A stretch of DNA of 64,000 nucleotides from Pseudidiomarina terrestris (GTDB lineage: Bacteria > Pseudomonadota > Gammaproteobacteria > Enterobacterales > Alteromonadaceae), in contig NZ_JAGGJF010000005.1 in assembly GCF_030466405.1 (NCBI RefSeq), forward strand, positions 124,001 through 188,000, written 5' to 3'. Position 1 is the first letter of the stretch. Each line of letters starts with the position of its first letter. The notes under the pieces were generated by a model, which was not told where the DNA came from, did not search any database, and worked only from the letters and a program-made list of their open reading frames with translations. Of this stretch, positions 23,006-31,835 are shown piece by piece. The position numbers were made by a program, and so were the translations under genes.

Positions 23006-23473
23006 ATGCAGTTAAAGAAATATACTGACTATGGATTGCGAATTTTGATGTACTTGGGCGTGCAGGAAGCGCAAGCACGTAAGCCAGGTATGGAGTCATC
23101 TCAGCAGAACAAGCTGACAACCATACGGGATATTTGTACCACGTTCGATTTGTCCACCAATCACGTCAATAAAGTCGTTCATCATCTGGGGCGATTGGGC
23201 TTGATTGACACCCGGCGTGGCAAGAACGGTGGTTTTTTGCTGGCTAAACCGGCTGCGGAAATTAGGTTGGATTACGTCATCCGTCAACTCGAAGGCGACG
23301 AGGCTTGGATAGAATGCCACAACCCTTATTGTGTGGCATTACCTGCGTGCGAACTCAAAGGCATTGTGGCGCGGGGCAAAGAGCTATTTTACGACTACCT
23401 CGCGCAGTTTACGCTCACCGATTTACTTAAGAAACAGGGGCAGCTGTTGCAGATTTTTTCAACAACACCCTGA
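23006..23473 (+). CDS. nsrR: NsrR, Rrf2-family nitric-oxide-sensing repressor
   Basis: 155 residues, slightly longer than the usual ~140. MQLKKYTDYGLRILMYLGVQ is the Rrf2 start, TIRDICTTFDLSTNHVNKVV the HTH, and RRGKNGGFLLAKP the wing. The iron-sulfur ligands are ECHNPYCVALPACELKG, spaced C-x4-C-x5-C, which is the NsrR pattern. Holo-NsrR represses NO-detoxification genes and is inactivated by NO. The insert after residue 20 (ARKPGMESSQQNK) explains the extra length. A likely operator lies upstream. Its 3' end overlaps the convergent VWA gene by 47 bp. Confidence 0.88.
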   Translation: MQLKKYTDYGLRILMYLGVQEAQARKPGMESSQQNKLTTIRDICTTFDLSTNHVNKVVHHLGRLGLIDTRRGKNGGFLLAKPAAEIRLDYVIRQLEGDEAWIECHNPYCVALPACELKGIVARGKELFYDYLAQFTLTDLLKKQGQLLQIFSTTP

Positions 23474-24626
23474 TGGCTTCGCTGAGCCCGTCCAGGGTCA
23501 ATGGGTACATACGCGCGCCCATCAGCTCTTGCATCATGTCGATAGAATGATGCCAGCGCCAGTGCTCTTTTGGTTGTGGGTTAAGCCACACAGCGCTAGT
23601 GAAATGAGCAAGTAACCGCTGCATCCAAACAGCGCCAGGCTCTTCATTCCAATGTTCGACACTGCCGCCCGGGTAGGCAATTTCATACGGACCCATAGTG
23701 GCATCGCCGACAAAAATCAGCTTATAGTCGCGACCGTAGCGGTTGATGAGCTCACGGGTTGGGGTTTTTGCACTGAAACGCCGCTCATTGGATGCCCAGA
23801 CTTCTTCGTAAACACAGTTGTGGAAGTAGTAAAACTCCAGATGTTTGAATTCACTGCGCGCAGCAGCAAATAGCTGCTGACACTCATAAATAAAATCATC
23901 CATGGAGCCGCCGACATCAAAGAGCAACAGCACTTTGACCGCATTATGTCGCTCAGGCCGCCATTGTAAGTCGAGCATACCGCCTTTCTTTGATGTGGCC
24001 CGAATGGTCTCGTCCAAGTCCAGTTCTTCAGCACTGCCGGTGCGCGCGAATTTGCGCAACTTGCGCAGGGCCAGTTGCATGGTGCGGTTATTCAGCTCGC
24101 CTTCGGTATCGAGATCGCGAAACTCACGCTTATCCCACACTTTCACTGCTCGGCGAGCGTTTGACCCTTCCTGACCGATACGAATGCCTTCCGGGTGGTA
24201 GCCGTAAGCGCCAAAAGGTGAGGTGCCTCCGGTGCCAATCCATTTATTACCACCGGCATGGCGTTTTTGTTGTTCTTTCAGGCGTTCCTGAAAGGCGTTC
24301 AACAATTCATCAAGTCCGCCCATACTCTGCAGTTTGGCTTTGTCCTCATCACTGAGTTGCCGTTGCAAAGAGCGGCGTAGCCAGTCTTCAGGAATCGCAC
24401 TGGCTAAATCAACTTGTTCAACACCTTCAAAGTATTCTGCGAAAGCCCGGTCAAAGCGGTCGAACTGACTTTCGTCCTTAACCAAGGTCAGCCGCGCAAG
24501 GTAGTAAAAAGCCTCAACGTCAGCGAACACCACCTGTTGTTCCAGCGCCTTCAACAGATCCAGCAGCTCGGTAATACTGGTCTGTAGTCCATGCCGGCGC
24601 AGACATAAGAAGAACTCAATCAGCAT
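23427..24626 (-). CDS. VWA (CoxE-like) domain protein paired with a MoxR ATPase
   Basis: 399 residues. The N-terminal ~200 residues are helical (FFLCLRRHGLQTSITELLDL), and the C-terminal part is a von Willebrand A domain: VLLLFDVGGSMDDFIYECQQ carries a MIDAS-like motif with D-x-G-x-S, and LIFVGDATMGPYEIAYPGGS is the later metal loop. VWA/CoxE proteins act with MoxR ATPases to assemble metal cofactors or other complexes. The stop codon of the upstream ATPase gene and this ATG share a base (24626). The last 47 bp overlap the convergent nsrR gene. Confidence 0.88.
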   Translation of the reverse strand: MLIEFFLCLRRHGLQTSITELLDLLKALEQQVVFADVEAFYYLARLTLVKDESQFDRFDRAFAEYFEGVEQVDLASAIPEDWLRRSLQRQLSDEDKAKLQSMGGLDELLNAFQERLKEQQKRHAGGNKWIGTGGTSPFGAYGYHPEGIRIGQEGSNARRAVKVWDKREFRDLDTEGELNNRTMQLALRKLRKFARTGSAEELDLDETIRATSKKGGMLDLQWRPERHNAVKVLLLFDVGGSMDDFIYECQQLFAAARSEFKHLEFYYFHNCVYEEVWASNERRFSAKTPTRELINRYGRDYKLIFVGDATMGPYEIAYPGGSVEHWNEEPGAVWMQRLLAHFTSAVWLNPQPKEHWRWHHSIDMMQELMGARMYPLTLDGLSEAIRVLLKKSATAAPVS

Positions 24627-25462
24627 CAGCTTTCCCGGCGGCGTGACATGAACGCGAGCTTTTCTACCAGCTGCACGTCCTGCTCATTTTTCAGCAGCGC
24701 ACCAAACATCGGCATCAGACCGTCGCTTGCCTGCAGCTGTTTATGGCTGACATCTTCAACTAACAGCAGCTTCAACCAGTCAATCAGCTCTGACGTAGAG
24801 GGTTTTTTCTTCAGGTTAGGTAATTTTCGCACATCGAAAAAGACTTCCAGGGCCGTTTTCAGCAAGTCTCTCTGAATATCAGGGTGATGGACGTGCACGA
24901 TCTTTGCCAGAGTCTCCGCATCGGGGAAATTAATGTAGTGAAAAAAGCAGCGTCGCAGAAATGCATCAGGCAGCTCTTTTTCATTATTGGAAGTAATCAC
25001 CACAATCGGGCGGTGCTTGGCGCTTACCTGTTCACCAGTTTCATAGACATGGAATTCCATCTGGTCGAGCTCGTGCAGGAGGTCGTTTGGAAATTCAATG
25101 TCGGCTTTATCAATTTCATCAATCAACAGCACCGGTCGCTCCGGCGCGGTAAACGCCTGCCAGAGCTTGCCCGGTTTGATGTAATTGGCGATATCATGCA
25201 CTTTGTCACTGCCGAGCTGGCTATCACGCAGACGTGAAACAGCATCGTACTCGTACAGACCTTGCTGGGCCTTTGAGGTCGATTTAATCTGCCAGCGCAG
25301 TAAGGGTACCCCAAGGCTCGTAGCAAGCTCTTCGGCCAGCCTGGTTTTCCCGGTACCCGGTTCACCTTTGAGCAATAAAGGCTTTTCCAAAGTTACCGCG
25401 GCCTGGACCGCGAGCGCCAATTCATCGGCAACGATATAATTTGAGGTACTGCTAAACTGCAT
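24626..25462 (-). CDS. MoxR-family AAA+ ATPase
   Basis: 278 residues. Walker A GEPGTGKTRLAEELA at about 37-51, Walker B VLLIDEIDKAD near 110-120, sensor 1 ITSNNEKELPDAFLRRC with the Arg finger. No C-terminal extension beyond the lid helices is evident. MoxR ATPases work as chaperones with a VWA partner to activate target enzymes; the partner is the gene immediately downstream. The target is not encoded nearby. It follows the Fur-box-controlled gene by nine bases and could be co-transcribed with it. Confidence 0.92.
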   Translation of the reverse strand: MQFSSTSNYIVADELALAVQAAVTLEKPLLLKGEPGTGKTRLAEELATSLGVPLLRWQIKSTSKAQQGLYEYDAVSRLRDSQLGSDKVHDIANYIKPGKLWQAFTAPERPVLLIDEIDKADIEFPNDLLHELDQMEFHVYETGEQVSAKHRPIVVITSNNEKELPDAFLRRCFFHYINFPDAETLAKIVHVHHPDIQRDLLKTALEVFFDVRKLPNLKKKPSTSELIDWLKLLLVEDVSHKQLQASDGLMPMFGALLKNEQDVQLVEKLAFMSRRRES

Positions 25463-25471
25463 GAAAAATCC

Positions 25472-25858
25472 TTATTTTTTGACGATTTTCGCCGAAGTTT
25501 CTAAGTAAATTCTACCTTGTTTTTTTACCGTATCATAATCCAGCGTCTCAGAGGCAATATGCACTTCCTCGAGTACCTCCTGCAAAGTGTCCACTTCTTC
25601 GTCAAGTTTCTGCAGGGCATTTTCCAGGGTATAGCTTAACTGGTGAACCGTTGCCATATCTTCAGCGGTAAGCTCGCCATCCGCCATCAGCTGAGCCAGT
25701 TTTGCATTGAAATTAGCCAGATTAAACATGGCTTGATCGAGTGTTTTAGCAGGTTGACCTTTGAAGTGCTCGTAACGCTGTTCGTCCTGTGCTTGAGCCG
25801 GTTGCGCGGAGAGCACGGCAAAACCAAGCAGCGTGGCGGCAATCACTGATAATTTCAT
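25472..25858 (-). CDS. Periplasmic helical protein (DUF6746-like) behind Fur boxes
   Basis: 128 residues from the ATG at 25858, with AAGGAAACC upstream; the longer frame to 25927 would read through the Fur sites. A signal peptide MKLSVIAATLLGFAVLSAQPAQAQ is cleaved at about 22-23. The mature part is acidic and almost all helix (LDQAMFNLANFNAKLAQLMA, QLSYTLENALQKLDEEVDTL), resembling DUF6746, an uncharacterised family. It should be a small soluble periplasmic protein. The double Fur-type operator makes it iron-responsive. Nine bases separate it from the MoxR gene, so the ATPase/VWA pair may share the iron control. Confidence 0.65.
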   Translation of the reverse strand: MKLSVIAATLLGFAVLSAQPAQAQDEQRYEHFKGQPAKTLDQAMFNLANFNAKLAQLMADGELTAEDMATVHQLSYTLENALQKLDEEVDTLQEVLEEVHIASETLDYDTVKKQGRIYLETSAKIVKK

Positions 25859-25894
25859 AGCGGTTTCCTTATAGCCTTTAAAGGTAATCATGGG

Positions 25895-25927
25895 TTGATA
25901 ATCATTCTTAATGCGAATCATTATCAA
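25895..25927 (-). promoter_or_regulatory. Overlapping Fur boxes
   Basis: TTGATAATCATTC and GAATCATTATCAA are near-mirror halves with outer arms TTGATAAT/ATTATCAA perfectly complementary. Read on minus, TTGATAATGATTCGCATT matches the classic Fur sequence (GATAATGAT..). The site lies 37 bp upstream of the periplasmic gene. Confidence 0.75.
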
Positions 25928-25980
25928 TAATACCTGAACCCTGTCGATACACCAACAGGGTTACTTCACCTGTGCATCCA

Positions 25981-27072
25981 TTACCCACCCGGGGTAAAGT
26001 TGCATGCTGCAAAGAAATCTTGCCATGGTTTCACGTGCGCCTTGGTTGCCTCGTTTAGATCCTCGGAAACCGCAATGAGCTCGTTAATGTAATCACTTAA
26101 AGCAGGGGAGTTGATCTCAGCGTTGAGCTCCCTCAAAACCTTGTTTACCGCATAACCCTGCTCAGTGAAGCTGGCCACCTGCGGCTGAACCTCGCCGATA
26201 AAGTATTTAGTGAAGACAGTATGCAAAACTTCTGCGCGCTGTGGCGTCACGTCCGGACGGCAGCCGCTGGCTGCAACTAAATTGTCCAGCATCGGTTGCA
26301 GTCGGCGCAAATAGGCGTTCAGTTCGAAAAGCGAGCGCCAGAGATAGGGCAGATAATCACTCTGGTATAAGATTTCCATAGCCTCATCGATTTGATCACG
26401 GGTTGGCACCGCCTGCTCAGTCGAGGTATTTACCTTTAATACATCGCTTTGGAGGAGTTGTAATACAGTGCTCAGCGCACTCATTGAGCTGGCAAAGTAA
26501 TCTTGATCAGCTTCGGCGTGGGTGTTGGCCCCTACGCGCAGGGCGTGACGCAGAGCCTCATCGGTAGCGAGCGCATGTTCTTGCTCCGCAGCCAGATTGT
26601 CTTTTTTCTTTTCCAGTGCTTCGGCTAACCGGTCGGCTAAGCTCTCGCCATTGTTGCGCAACTCGTCCACGCAATCTTCCATGGCTTTGACCAACAACAC
26701 ATCGGTGTGTAAACGGCTCAAGCCTTTTTCCAGCTTCCCGAGCGCGCTGTTGCGGCGTGCAATCAGGTTGCCGGCGGCACATTTATCAATGCGCCATGAG
26801 TCCAGCAGCGAAATACTTACACGGGGGATAGCGACCGTCAGCTGCCGTACTGGCGGAATCCGCGGTACCTCGATACTTTGGTAGGGCACAGGCTCCCGCT
26901 CCAGGGTATTGGCAACCCGGTCCTGATAATCGACAACTGGAGCCAGGGTCGCTGGCGAAGGACTGCAAGCGCTCAGTAAGGTTAACGCAGCAAGACCGCA
27001 AATCGCGTGGCAAAGCCGGGGGTAAAACCGTACAATAAAATCATTCACGAATTGTAGAGGACGTTGTTTCAT
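25981..27072 (-). CDS. DUF3080 lipoprotein
   Basis: 363 residues from the ATG at 27072, which abuts the ribE start on the opposite strand (CATATG). A GTG at 27048 or another inner start would shorten the leader. A signal peptide ends in the lipobox LLSAC, so the mature protein is a membrane-anchored lipoprotein. The rest is helical: DYQDRVANTLEREPVPYQSI, QEHALATDEALRHALRVGAN, with several cysteines (e.g. CVDELRNNGES, CRPDVTPQ). DUF3080 has no known role and often lies next to riboflavin synthase in Vibrio and Alteromonadales, as here. Confidence 0.82.
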   Translation of the reverse strand: MKQRPLQFVNDFIVRFYPRLCHAICGLAALTLLSACSPSPATLAPVVDYQDRVANTLEREPVPYQSIEVPRIPPVRQLTVAIPRVSISLLDSWRIDKCAAGNLIARRNSALGKLEKGLSRLHTDVLLVKAMEDCVDELRNNGESLADRLAEALEKKKDNLAAEQEHALATDEALRHALRVGANTHAEADQDYFASSMSALSTVLQLLQSDVLKVNTSTEQAVPTRDQIDEAMEILYQSDYLPYLWRSLFELNAYLRRLQPMLDNLVAASGCRPDVTPQRAEVLHTVFTKYFIGEVQPQVASFTEQGYAVNKVLRELNAEINSPALSDYINELIAVSEDLNEATKAHVKPWQDFFAACNFTPGG

Positions 27073-27693
27073 ATGTTTACCGGTATTGTTCAGACGCAGG
27101 CAGAAGTGATGGCTATTGAGCAGCGCGAGCAGTTTCGTCATCTGCAACTGCGTGTTGCTTCAAAATTTTTATCCCAATTAGAAATTGGGGCGAGTATCGC
27201 TATTAACGGATGTTGTCTTACGGTAGTTAAATTTAGCACAGATACAGTAAGTTTTGATGTGATCGACGAAACTCTGCGACTGACCAATCTCGGCGAGTTG
27301 GAGGTTGGGTCACAGGTGAACCTGGAGCGGTCATTAAAAGTAGGCGATGAGATTGGCGGGCATCAGGTGTCGGGTCATATTCATGCTACCGGTAGTATAG
27401 AAACCATCACGACGACCGATGACAATGTGGCGATGTGGATTGAGTTCCCAGCGAGCTTTGCGCCTTATGTCTTCGGCAAAGGCTTCATCAGTGTGAATGG
27501 CGCCAGTCTTACCGTAGGCCAGGTTCATGAGAACCGGTTTTCGTTGCATTTGATTCCGGAAACACTACGCCTGACGAATTTAGCAAAGGCGCAGCCAGGA
27601 CAGCGGGTCAATCTTGAGTTCGATCAGCAGACCATCACTATCGTCGATACGGTCGAACGCATTATGATTCAGAAAAATAGAACAGGGCAATAA
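27073..27693 (+). CDS. ribE: Riboflavin synthase, alpha chain
   Basis: 206 residues beginning MFTGIVQ, the universal start of the family. The two barrel repeats carry GASIAINGCCLTVVKF and ISVNGASLTVGQVHEN. The enzyme dismutates two molecules of 6,7-dimethyl-8-ribityllumazine into riboflavin and the pyrimidine precursor. TAGAGGA lies ten bases upstream, inside the divergent DUF3080 coding region. The naming differs between species (ribC or ribE). No other rib gene is nearby, so the pathway is split. Confidence 0.95.
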   Translation: MFTGIVQTQAEVMAIEQREQFRHLQLRVASKFLSQLEIGASIAINGCCLTVVKFSTDTVSFDVIDETLRLTNLGELEVGSQVNLERSLKVGDEIGGHQVSGHIHATGSIETITTTDDNVAMWIEFPASFAPYVFGKGFISVNGASLTVGQVHENRFSLHLIPETLRLTNLAKAQPGQRVNLEFDQQTITIVDTVERIMIQKNRTGQ

Positions 27694-27737
27694 AACAGAG
27701 CAACAGCCAAGTGGCATGAGCAGTAAGGGTAAACATA

Positions 27738-27762
27738 CCATAGTGCTCGTGTTTTACTATGG
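27738..27762. terminator. Hairpin between ribE and the convergent CPXCG gene
   Basis: CCATAGT (27738-27744) and ACTATGG (27756-27762) with an 11-base spacer holding TTTT on +. It lies at the ends of two convergent genes. Confidence 0.4.
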
Positions 27763-27763
27763 C

Positions 27764-27973
27764 TCAATAAAAGTTCTCATCGTCGCTGCGGATCTTAACA
27801 ACGATTTTATCGCGCACATCATCAAGAGTGATTTCGATATGCACGTCGCTACCGCACGCGGGACATTCATCCTGATAGTCCTGATCGCCTTGCGAGGCAT
27901 CAATTGCCAGATGGATGTGGTGGCCACAATGCGGACAATCGACAGCCGCATCATGCAGTTTTTGGGGATTCAT
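27764..27973 (-). CDS. CPXCG-motif cysteine-rich protein
   Basis: 69 residues. CPHCG near 13-17 and CPACG near 37-41 form a pair of zinc-binding knuckles, the defining mark of this small family. The C-terminus is acidic. GAGGT lies upstream of the ATG. Its role is unknown; the fold suggests a zinc-stabilised adaptor or nucleic-acid-binding protein. Confidence 0.9.
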   Translation of the reverse strand: MNPQKLHDAAVDCPHCGHHIHLAIDASQGDQDYQDECPACGSDVHIEITLDDVRDKIVVKIRSDDENFY

Positions 27974-28038
27974 TTTTAAACCTCAATCGTTGCTGTCCTG
28001 ACTTGAGTATGGAACATGAATTGTCATGTTGGCCAACT

Positions 28039-28929
28039 TTAACGCGAAAATAACAGCGCGATCCCGGTGACTGCAATAAGCGCACCCAGAATACTGCGGA
28101 CTGAAGGCGGTTCTCCGCGAAACCACTGGATCGGGATTAACCACAATGGCGCAGTAGCGAGCAGTGTCTGTGCCAGTCCCGGGTGCAAATAGGCAATAGC
28201 GGTTTGTTGCAGCCAGATGGCGAGGAAAGTTCCCATCACAATGGCAACAAACAGCCAGGGTAAGGACGTATGTCTTAACGCCGAACGGGTTTGCAAAATG
28301 ATGCTCGGCTTCAGCAGTAACAGGGCGACGGTAAGTGCCGCAGTACCGGCTGCGAGCCTTACAAAAGCGGCTTGTAGTGGATTGACGTCAAAGCTGACCA
28401 GCGCTTCAAAGGCCATCACCAGACCCAGTGCCTGACATAAGGCAGCACCTGTTGCTGCGGCCGCGCCTGCACGGGTGAGCGGGGTTGTTCCCTGCCGCTG
28501 GCCACGCTCAGTGACAATCACCAGAATACCGAACAACACCACCAGTGCTGCGCTAATCTCAGCAAAACTCATCGCCTCGCGCAGCCATACCCAGGCAATG
28601 ATCGCAGCAAAAGGAGGCGCGAGGTATTCGAACAACATGGTATGCCAGGGGCCAATGCGCCGCAGTGCGGTGAAATACAGGGTGTCGCCCAGAGTGATAC
28701 CGATAACGCCACTGGCCAGTAACAGCCAGGCCGCGGCACTGCCGTCGAACTGAACCAGTTGCGAGGTCGCCAGCCCCACCATAAACAGCAGGGGGACGGC
28801 GACGAAGCCTTTCACCAGATTGAGCTGGCTGGCCGACAAATAGCTACCCGCCTGACTGTAAAGCAAGGTAGCAAGGGCCCAAAACAAGGCAGCAAAAAGG
28901 GCGGCCAGGGGGCCGATAAACCAATCCAT
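28039..28929 (-). CDS. EamA-family (DMT) transporter
   Basis: 296 residues with about ten membrane helices in two EamA repeats: WALATLLYSQAGSYLSASQL near the first helices and WLLLASGVIGITLGDTLYFT in repeat 1, then GTFLAIWLQQTAIAYLHPGL and the final helix SVRSILGALIAVTGIALLFS in repeat 2. The family exports metabolites or amino acids; the substrate cannot be predicted. It is monocistronic in appearance, and its start is 138 bp from the divergent thrS. Confidence 0.9.
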   Translation of the reverse strand: MDWFIGPLAALFAALFWALATLLYSQAGSYLSASQLNLVKGFVAVPLLFMVGLATSQLVQFDGSAAAWLLLASGVIGITLGDTLYFTALRRIGPWHTMLFEYLAPPFAAIIAWVWLREAMSFAEISAALVVLFGILVIVTERGQRQGTTPLTRAGAAAATGAALCQALGLVMAFEALVSFDVNPLQAAFVRLAAGTAALTVALLLLKPSIILQTRSALRHTSLPWLFVAIVMGTFLAIWLQQTAIAYLHPGLAQTLLATAPLWLIPIQWFRGEPPSVRSILGALIAVTGIALLFSR

Positions 28930-29019
28930 AGGCTGCTATCTTAACTGGACTTGAAACTCAGGCCAATAGCCGCGTTGCGCCGAATGTCACGGTGCGGTAT
29001 AGTGCGTTTTTCGTTGAAT

Positions 29020-29032
29020 CACAAGTGACACT
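29020..29032. promoter_or_regulatory. Short palindrome upstream of thrS
   Basis: CAAGTGACACTTG is a perfect 6+6 bp palindrome about 35 bp upstream of thrS. It could be an operator or an RNA hairpin in the leader. No resemblance to the E. coli ThrRS anticodon-mimic operator was confirmed. Confidence 0.3.
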
Positions 29033-29066
29033 TGGTAGGTGCCACCACTGTTAAAGGAACACAAGA

Positions 29067-30983
29067 ATGCCTGTTGTAACGCTCCCTGATGGAAGTCAAC
29101 GCACTTTCGATAAACCCGTCTCTATTCTCGAAGTCGCCCAAGATATCGGTCCCGGATTAGCCAAAGCTACGGTCGCTGGTAAAATTGATGGTGAGTTAGT
29201 AGATGCCTGTGATCTGATCACTGACGATGCTGCGGTACATATCATTACTCCAAAAGATGACGAGGGCGTACACATTATCCGTCACTCGTGCGCGCACTTA
29301 CTCGGGCATGCGCTGAAGCAAATGTTCCCAGACGCGAAGATGGCCATCGGTCCAGTGATTGATAACGGTTTTTACTACGATATCGATATGGACAAGGCAT
29401 TGACCCATGACGATCTTGAAGCGCTGGAAAGGCGCATGAAAGAGCTGGCGAAAACCGAGTACGAGGTAGTTAAAAACCGCGTGAGCTGGCAGCAAGCCCG
29501 CGAAACCTTCGTGGCACGTCACGAGCCTTACAAAGTTGAAATTCTGGATGAGAATATCAGCCAGGACGATCGTCCGGCGCTTTACCAGCATGAAGAATAT
29601 GTGGATATGTGCCGCGGTCCGCACGTTCCCAATATGCGTTTTTGTCAGCATTTCAAAGTCATGAAAGTTGCAGGTGCGTACTGGCGCGGCAGCTCTGATA
29701 ACAAAATGCTGCAACGTATCTACGGCACCGCCTGGGCTGATAAGAAACAGCTAAAAGCCTATTTGCAGCGCCTTGAAGAAGCGGAAAAGCGTGACCATCG
29801 TAAGATTGGCAAATCTCAGGATCTGTTTCACTGGCAAGAAGAAGCGCCAGGCATGGTGTTCTGGCACCACAATGGCTGGACCATTTTCCAGGAGCTGGAA
29901 AGTTACGTCCGTGAAAAGCTGCGTGAGTACGACTACCAGGAAGTTAAAGGCCCACTGATGATGGACCGGGTGTTGTGGGAAAAGTCAGGCCACTGGGAGA
30001 AGTTCTCCGATCTGATGTTTACCACTGCTTCGGAAAATCGCGAATACGCGATCAAACCTATGAACTGTCCTGGCCATGTCCAGATCTTTAACCAAGGGTT
30101 GAAGTCTTACCGTGACCTGCCGTTGCGGATGGCTGAGTTCGGCTGCTGTCACCGTAACGAACCTTCAGGTGCCTTGCATGGTTTGATGCGGGTCCGTGGC
30201 TTTACCCAGGATGACGCGCATGTGTTCTGTACGCCCGCCCAGGTACAAACTGAAGTCAGTAGCTGTATTCAAATGGTCTACGAGACCTACAAGACCTTCG
30301 GTTTTGAAGATATCGTGGTCAAGCTGTCGACGCGTCCGGAAAAACGTTTGGGTGATGATGCCACCTGGGATCATGCCGAACAGGCGCTGGCTGAGGCGCT
30401 GAAGAATAACGGTATCAAGTTTGAGTACCTGCCAGGCGAGGGCGCCTTCTATGGTCCGAAAATTGAATTCACCCTGCATGATTGTTTAGGTCGTGCGTGG
30501 CAGTGTGGTACTGTGCAGCTCGACTTTGCATTGCCGGGCCGTTTAGGTGCAACTTATGTCGGTGAAGATAACGAGCGTCACACTCCGGTTATGATTCACC
30601 GGGCGATTCTGGGCTCACTGGAACGCTTTATGGGAATCTTAATCGAGGAATACGCTGGTTATTTCCCACTTTGGCTGGCGCCAACTCAGGTTGTGGTGAT
30701 GAATATTACCGATAATCAGGCGGATTACGTCAAAAATACCGTAAAAGAGTTGAATAAACTCGGATTTAGGGCGACAGCTGACTTGAGAAATGAGAAAATA
30801 GGCTTTAAAATTCGTGAACACACATTAAAACGTGTTCCTTATATGTTGGTTGTCGGCGATAAAGAGATCGATAATCAAGCGGTTGCGGTACGTACGCGTC
30901 GCGGTGAAGACCAAGGCGTAAAAGGCCTGGAGCAATTTATTGCAGAGCTTACCGACGAAGTACGTAGTCGCAAAATTAGTTAA
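29067..30983 (+). CDS. thrS: Threonyl-tRNA synthetase
   Basis: 638 residues, the usual length. An N-terminal TGS domain (1-62) is followed by the editing domain with [17 protein letters not shown], then the class II catalytic core ([16 protein letters not shown] as motif 1 region; [13 protein letters not shown] with a zinc ligand Cys; RPEKRLG) and an anticodon-binding domain starting near 535 ([11 protein letters not shown]). It charges tRNA-Thr and hydrolyses Ser-tRNA-Thr. It heads the conserved translation operon; infC follows after 19 bases. Confidence 0.97.
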   Translation: MPVVTLPDGSQRTFDKPVSILEVAQDIGPGLAKATVAGKIDGELVDACDLITDDAAVHIITPKDDEGVHIIRHSCAHLLGHALKQMFPDAKMAIGPVIDNGFYYDIDMDKALTHDDLEALERRMKELAKTEYEVVKNRVSWQQARETFVARHEPYKVEILDENISQDDRPALYQHEEYVDMCRGPHVPNMRFCQHFKVMKVAGAYWRGSSDNKMLQRIYGTAWADKKQLKAYLQRLEEAEKRDHRKIGKSQDLFHWQEEAPGMVFWHHNGWTIFQELESYVREKLREYDYQEVKGPLMMDRVLWEKSGHWEKFSDLMFTTASENREYAIKPMNCPGHVQIFNQGLKSYRDLPLRMAEFGCCHRNEPSGALHGLMRVRGFTQDDAHVFCTPAQVQTEVSSCIQMVYETYKTFGFEDIVVKLSTRPEKRLGDDATWDHAEQALAEALKNNGIKFEYLPGEGAFYGPKIEFTLHDCLGRAWQCGTVQLDFALPGRLGATYVGEDNERHTPVMIHRAILGSLERFMGILIEEYAGYFPLWLAPTQVVVMNITDNQADYVKNTVKELNKLGFRATADLRNEKIGFKIREHTLKRVPYMLVVGDKEIDNQAVAVRTRRGEDQGVKGLEQFIAELTDEVRSRKIS

Positions 30984-31002
30984 TTGATTGGAGGAATGAC
31001 CC

Positions 31003-31545
31003 ATTAAAGGCGGAAAAAGAACTCAGAAACCTGCTGACAAAAATCGTATCAACGAAGACATTCGCGTCAATGAAGTACGCTTAATCGGAGTTGAAGGTGA
31101 ACAGATTGGTGTCGTAAGTATTCAAGAAGCTCTTGAAAAGGCCGAAGAGGCCGGTGTTGATCTGGTGGAAATTAGCCCGAATGCGGAGCCACCAGTGTGT
31201 CGTCTGATGGATTATGGCAAGTTCCTCTACGAAAAAGCTAAGAACGCGAAAGAGCAGAAGAAAAATCAGAAACAAATTCAGGTGAAGGAAGTTAAATTCC
31301 GCCCTGGCACAGACGAAGGCGATTATCAGGTAAAACTGCGCAACCTGAGTCGCTTTTTAGAGGGAGGTGACAAAACAAAAGTCACCGTTCGTTTCCGTGG
31401 CCGAGAAATGGCGCACCAGGAGATTGGAATCGAATTGCTAAATCGCGTTAAAAACGATTTAGAAGAGATTTCAACTGTTGAGTCGTTCCCAAGAAGGGCT
31501 GAGGGTCGCCAGATGATTATGGTGCTGGCCCCTGCCAAGAAGTAA
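31003..31545 (+). CDS. infC: Translation initiation factor IF-3, AUU start
   Basis: 180 residues if started at ATT (31003), exactly the E. coli length. GGAGG stands ten bases upstream, and the reading ATT AAA GGC GGA AAA matches the known MKGGK N-terminus. No ATG or GTG in frame lies before residue 50, so the non-standard start is compelled by the sequence. [20 protein letters not shown] is the N-terminal domain and [15 protein letters not shown] the end of the C-terminal domain. IF-3 discriminates against AUU in start-codon selection, so it represses its own synthesis; this is the classic autoregulatory start. Confidence 0.95.
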   Translation: MKGGKRTQKPADKNRINEDIRVNEVRLIGVEGEQIGVVSIQEALEKAEEAGVDLVEISPNAEPPVCRLMDYGKFLYEKAKNAKEQKKNQKQIQVKEVKFRPGTDEGDYQVKLRNLSRFLEGGDKTKVTVRFRGREMAHQEIGIELLNRVKNDLEEISTVESFPRRAEGRQMIMVLAPAKK

Positions 31546-31561
31546 CTGAGGTCTACAAGTA

Positions 31562-31583
31562 GTGAGGTTTCGACCGAGCTCAC
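31562..31583 (+). promoter_or_regulatory. Hairpin in the rpmI leader
   Basis: GTGAG (31562-31566) and CTCAC (31579-31583) enclose GTTTCGACCGAG. In E. coli, L20 represses rpmI-rplT by binding an RNA structure upstream of rpmI; this stem sits at a suitable position. The identity is an inference. Confidence 0.35.
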
Positions 31584-31622
31584 CCTGTTACACTTTTATG
31601 TTAACAATGCGGAGTTATTTTC

Positions 31623-31820
31623 ATGCCGAAAATGAAATCCAATAAAGGCGCGTCAAAGCGCTTTAAAAAAACCGCTTCAGGCGGTTTCAAGTGCAAGCAA
31701 TCACACTTGCGTCACATCCTGACTAAGAAGAGCTCTAAGCGGAAACGTCACCTACGTGCGAAAAGCATGGTGCACGAAGCCGACGTTCAATTAGTCGCAC
31801 GTATGTTACCGTACGCATAA
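31623..31820 (+). CDS. rpmI: Ribosomal protein bL35
   Basis: 65 residues beginning [20 protein letters not shown], the conserved L35 start, and rich in Lys/Arg. GCGGAGTT lies upstream. It is part of the 50S subunit and is co-transcribed with infC and rplT. Confidence 0.97.
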   Translation: MPKMKSNKGASKRFKKTASGGFKCKQSHLRHILTKKSSKRKRHLRAKSMVHEADVQLVARMLPYA

Positions 31821-31835
31821 GGAAGGAGACAGCAA

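Noticed and set aside
29020-29032. Palindrome before thrS as a tRNA-Thr-mimic operator
   Set aside because: Too short and without an anticodon-like loop; only a generic palindrome can be claimed.
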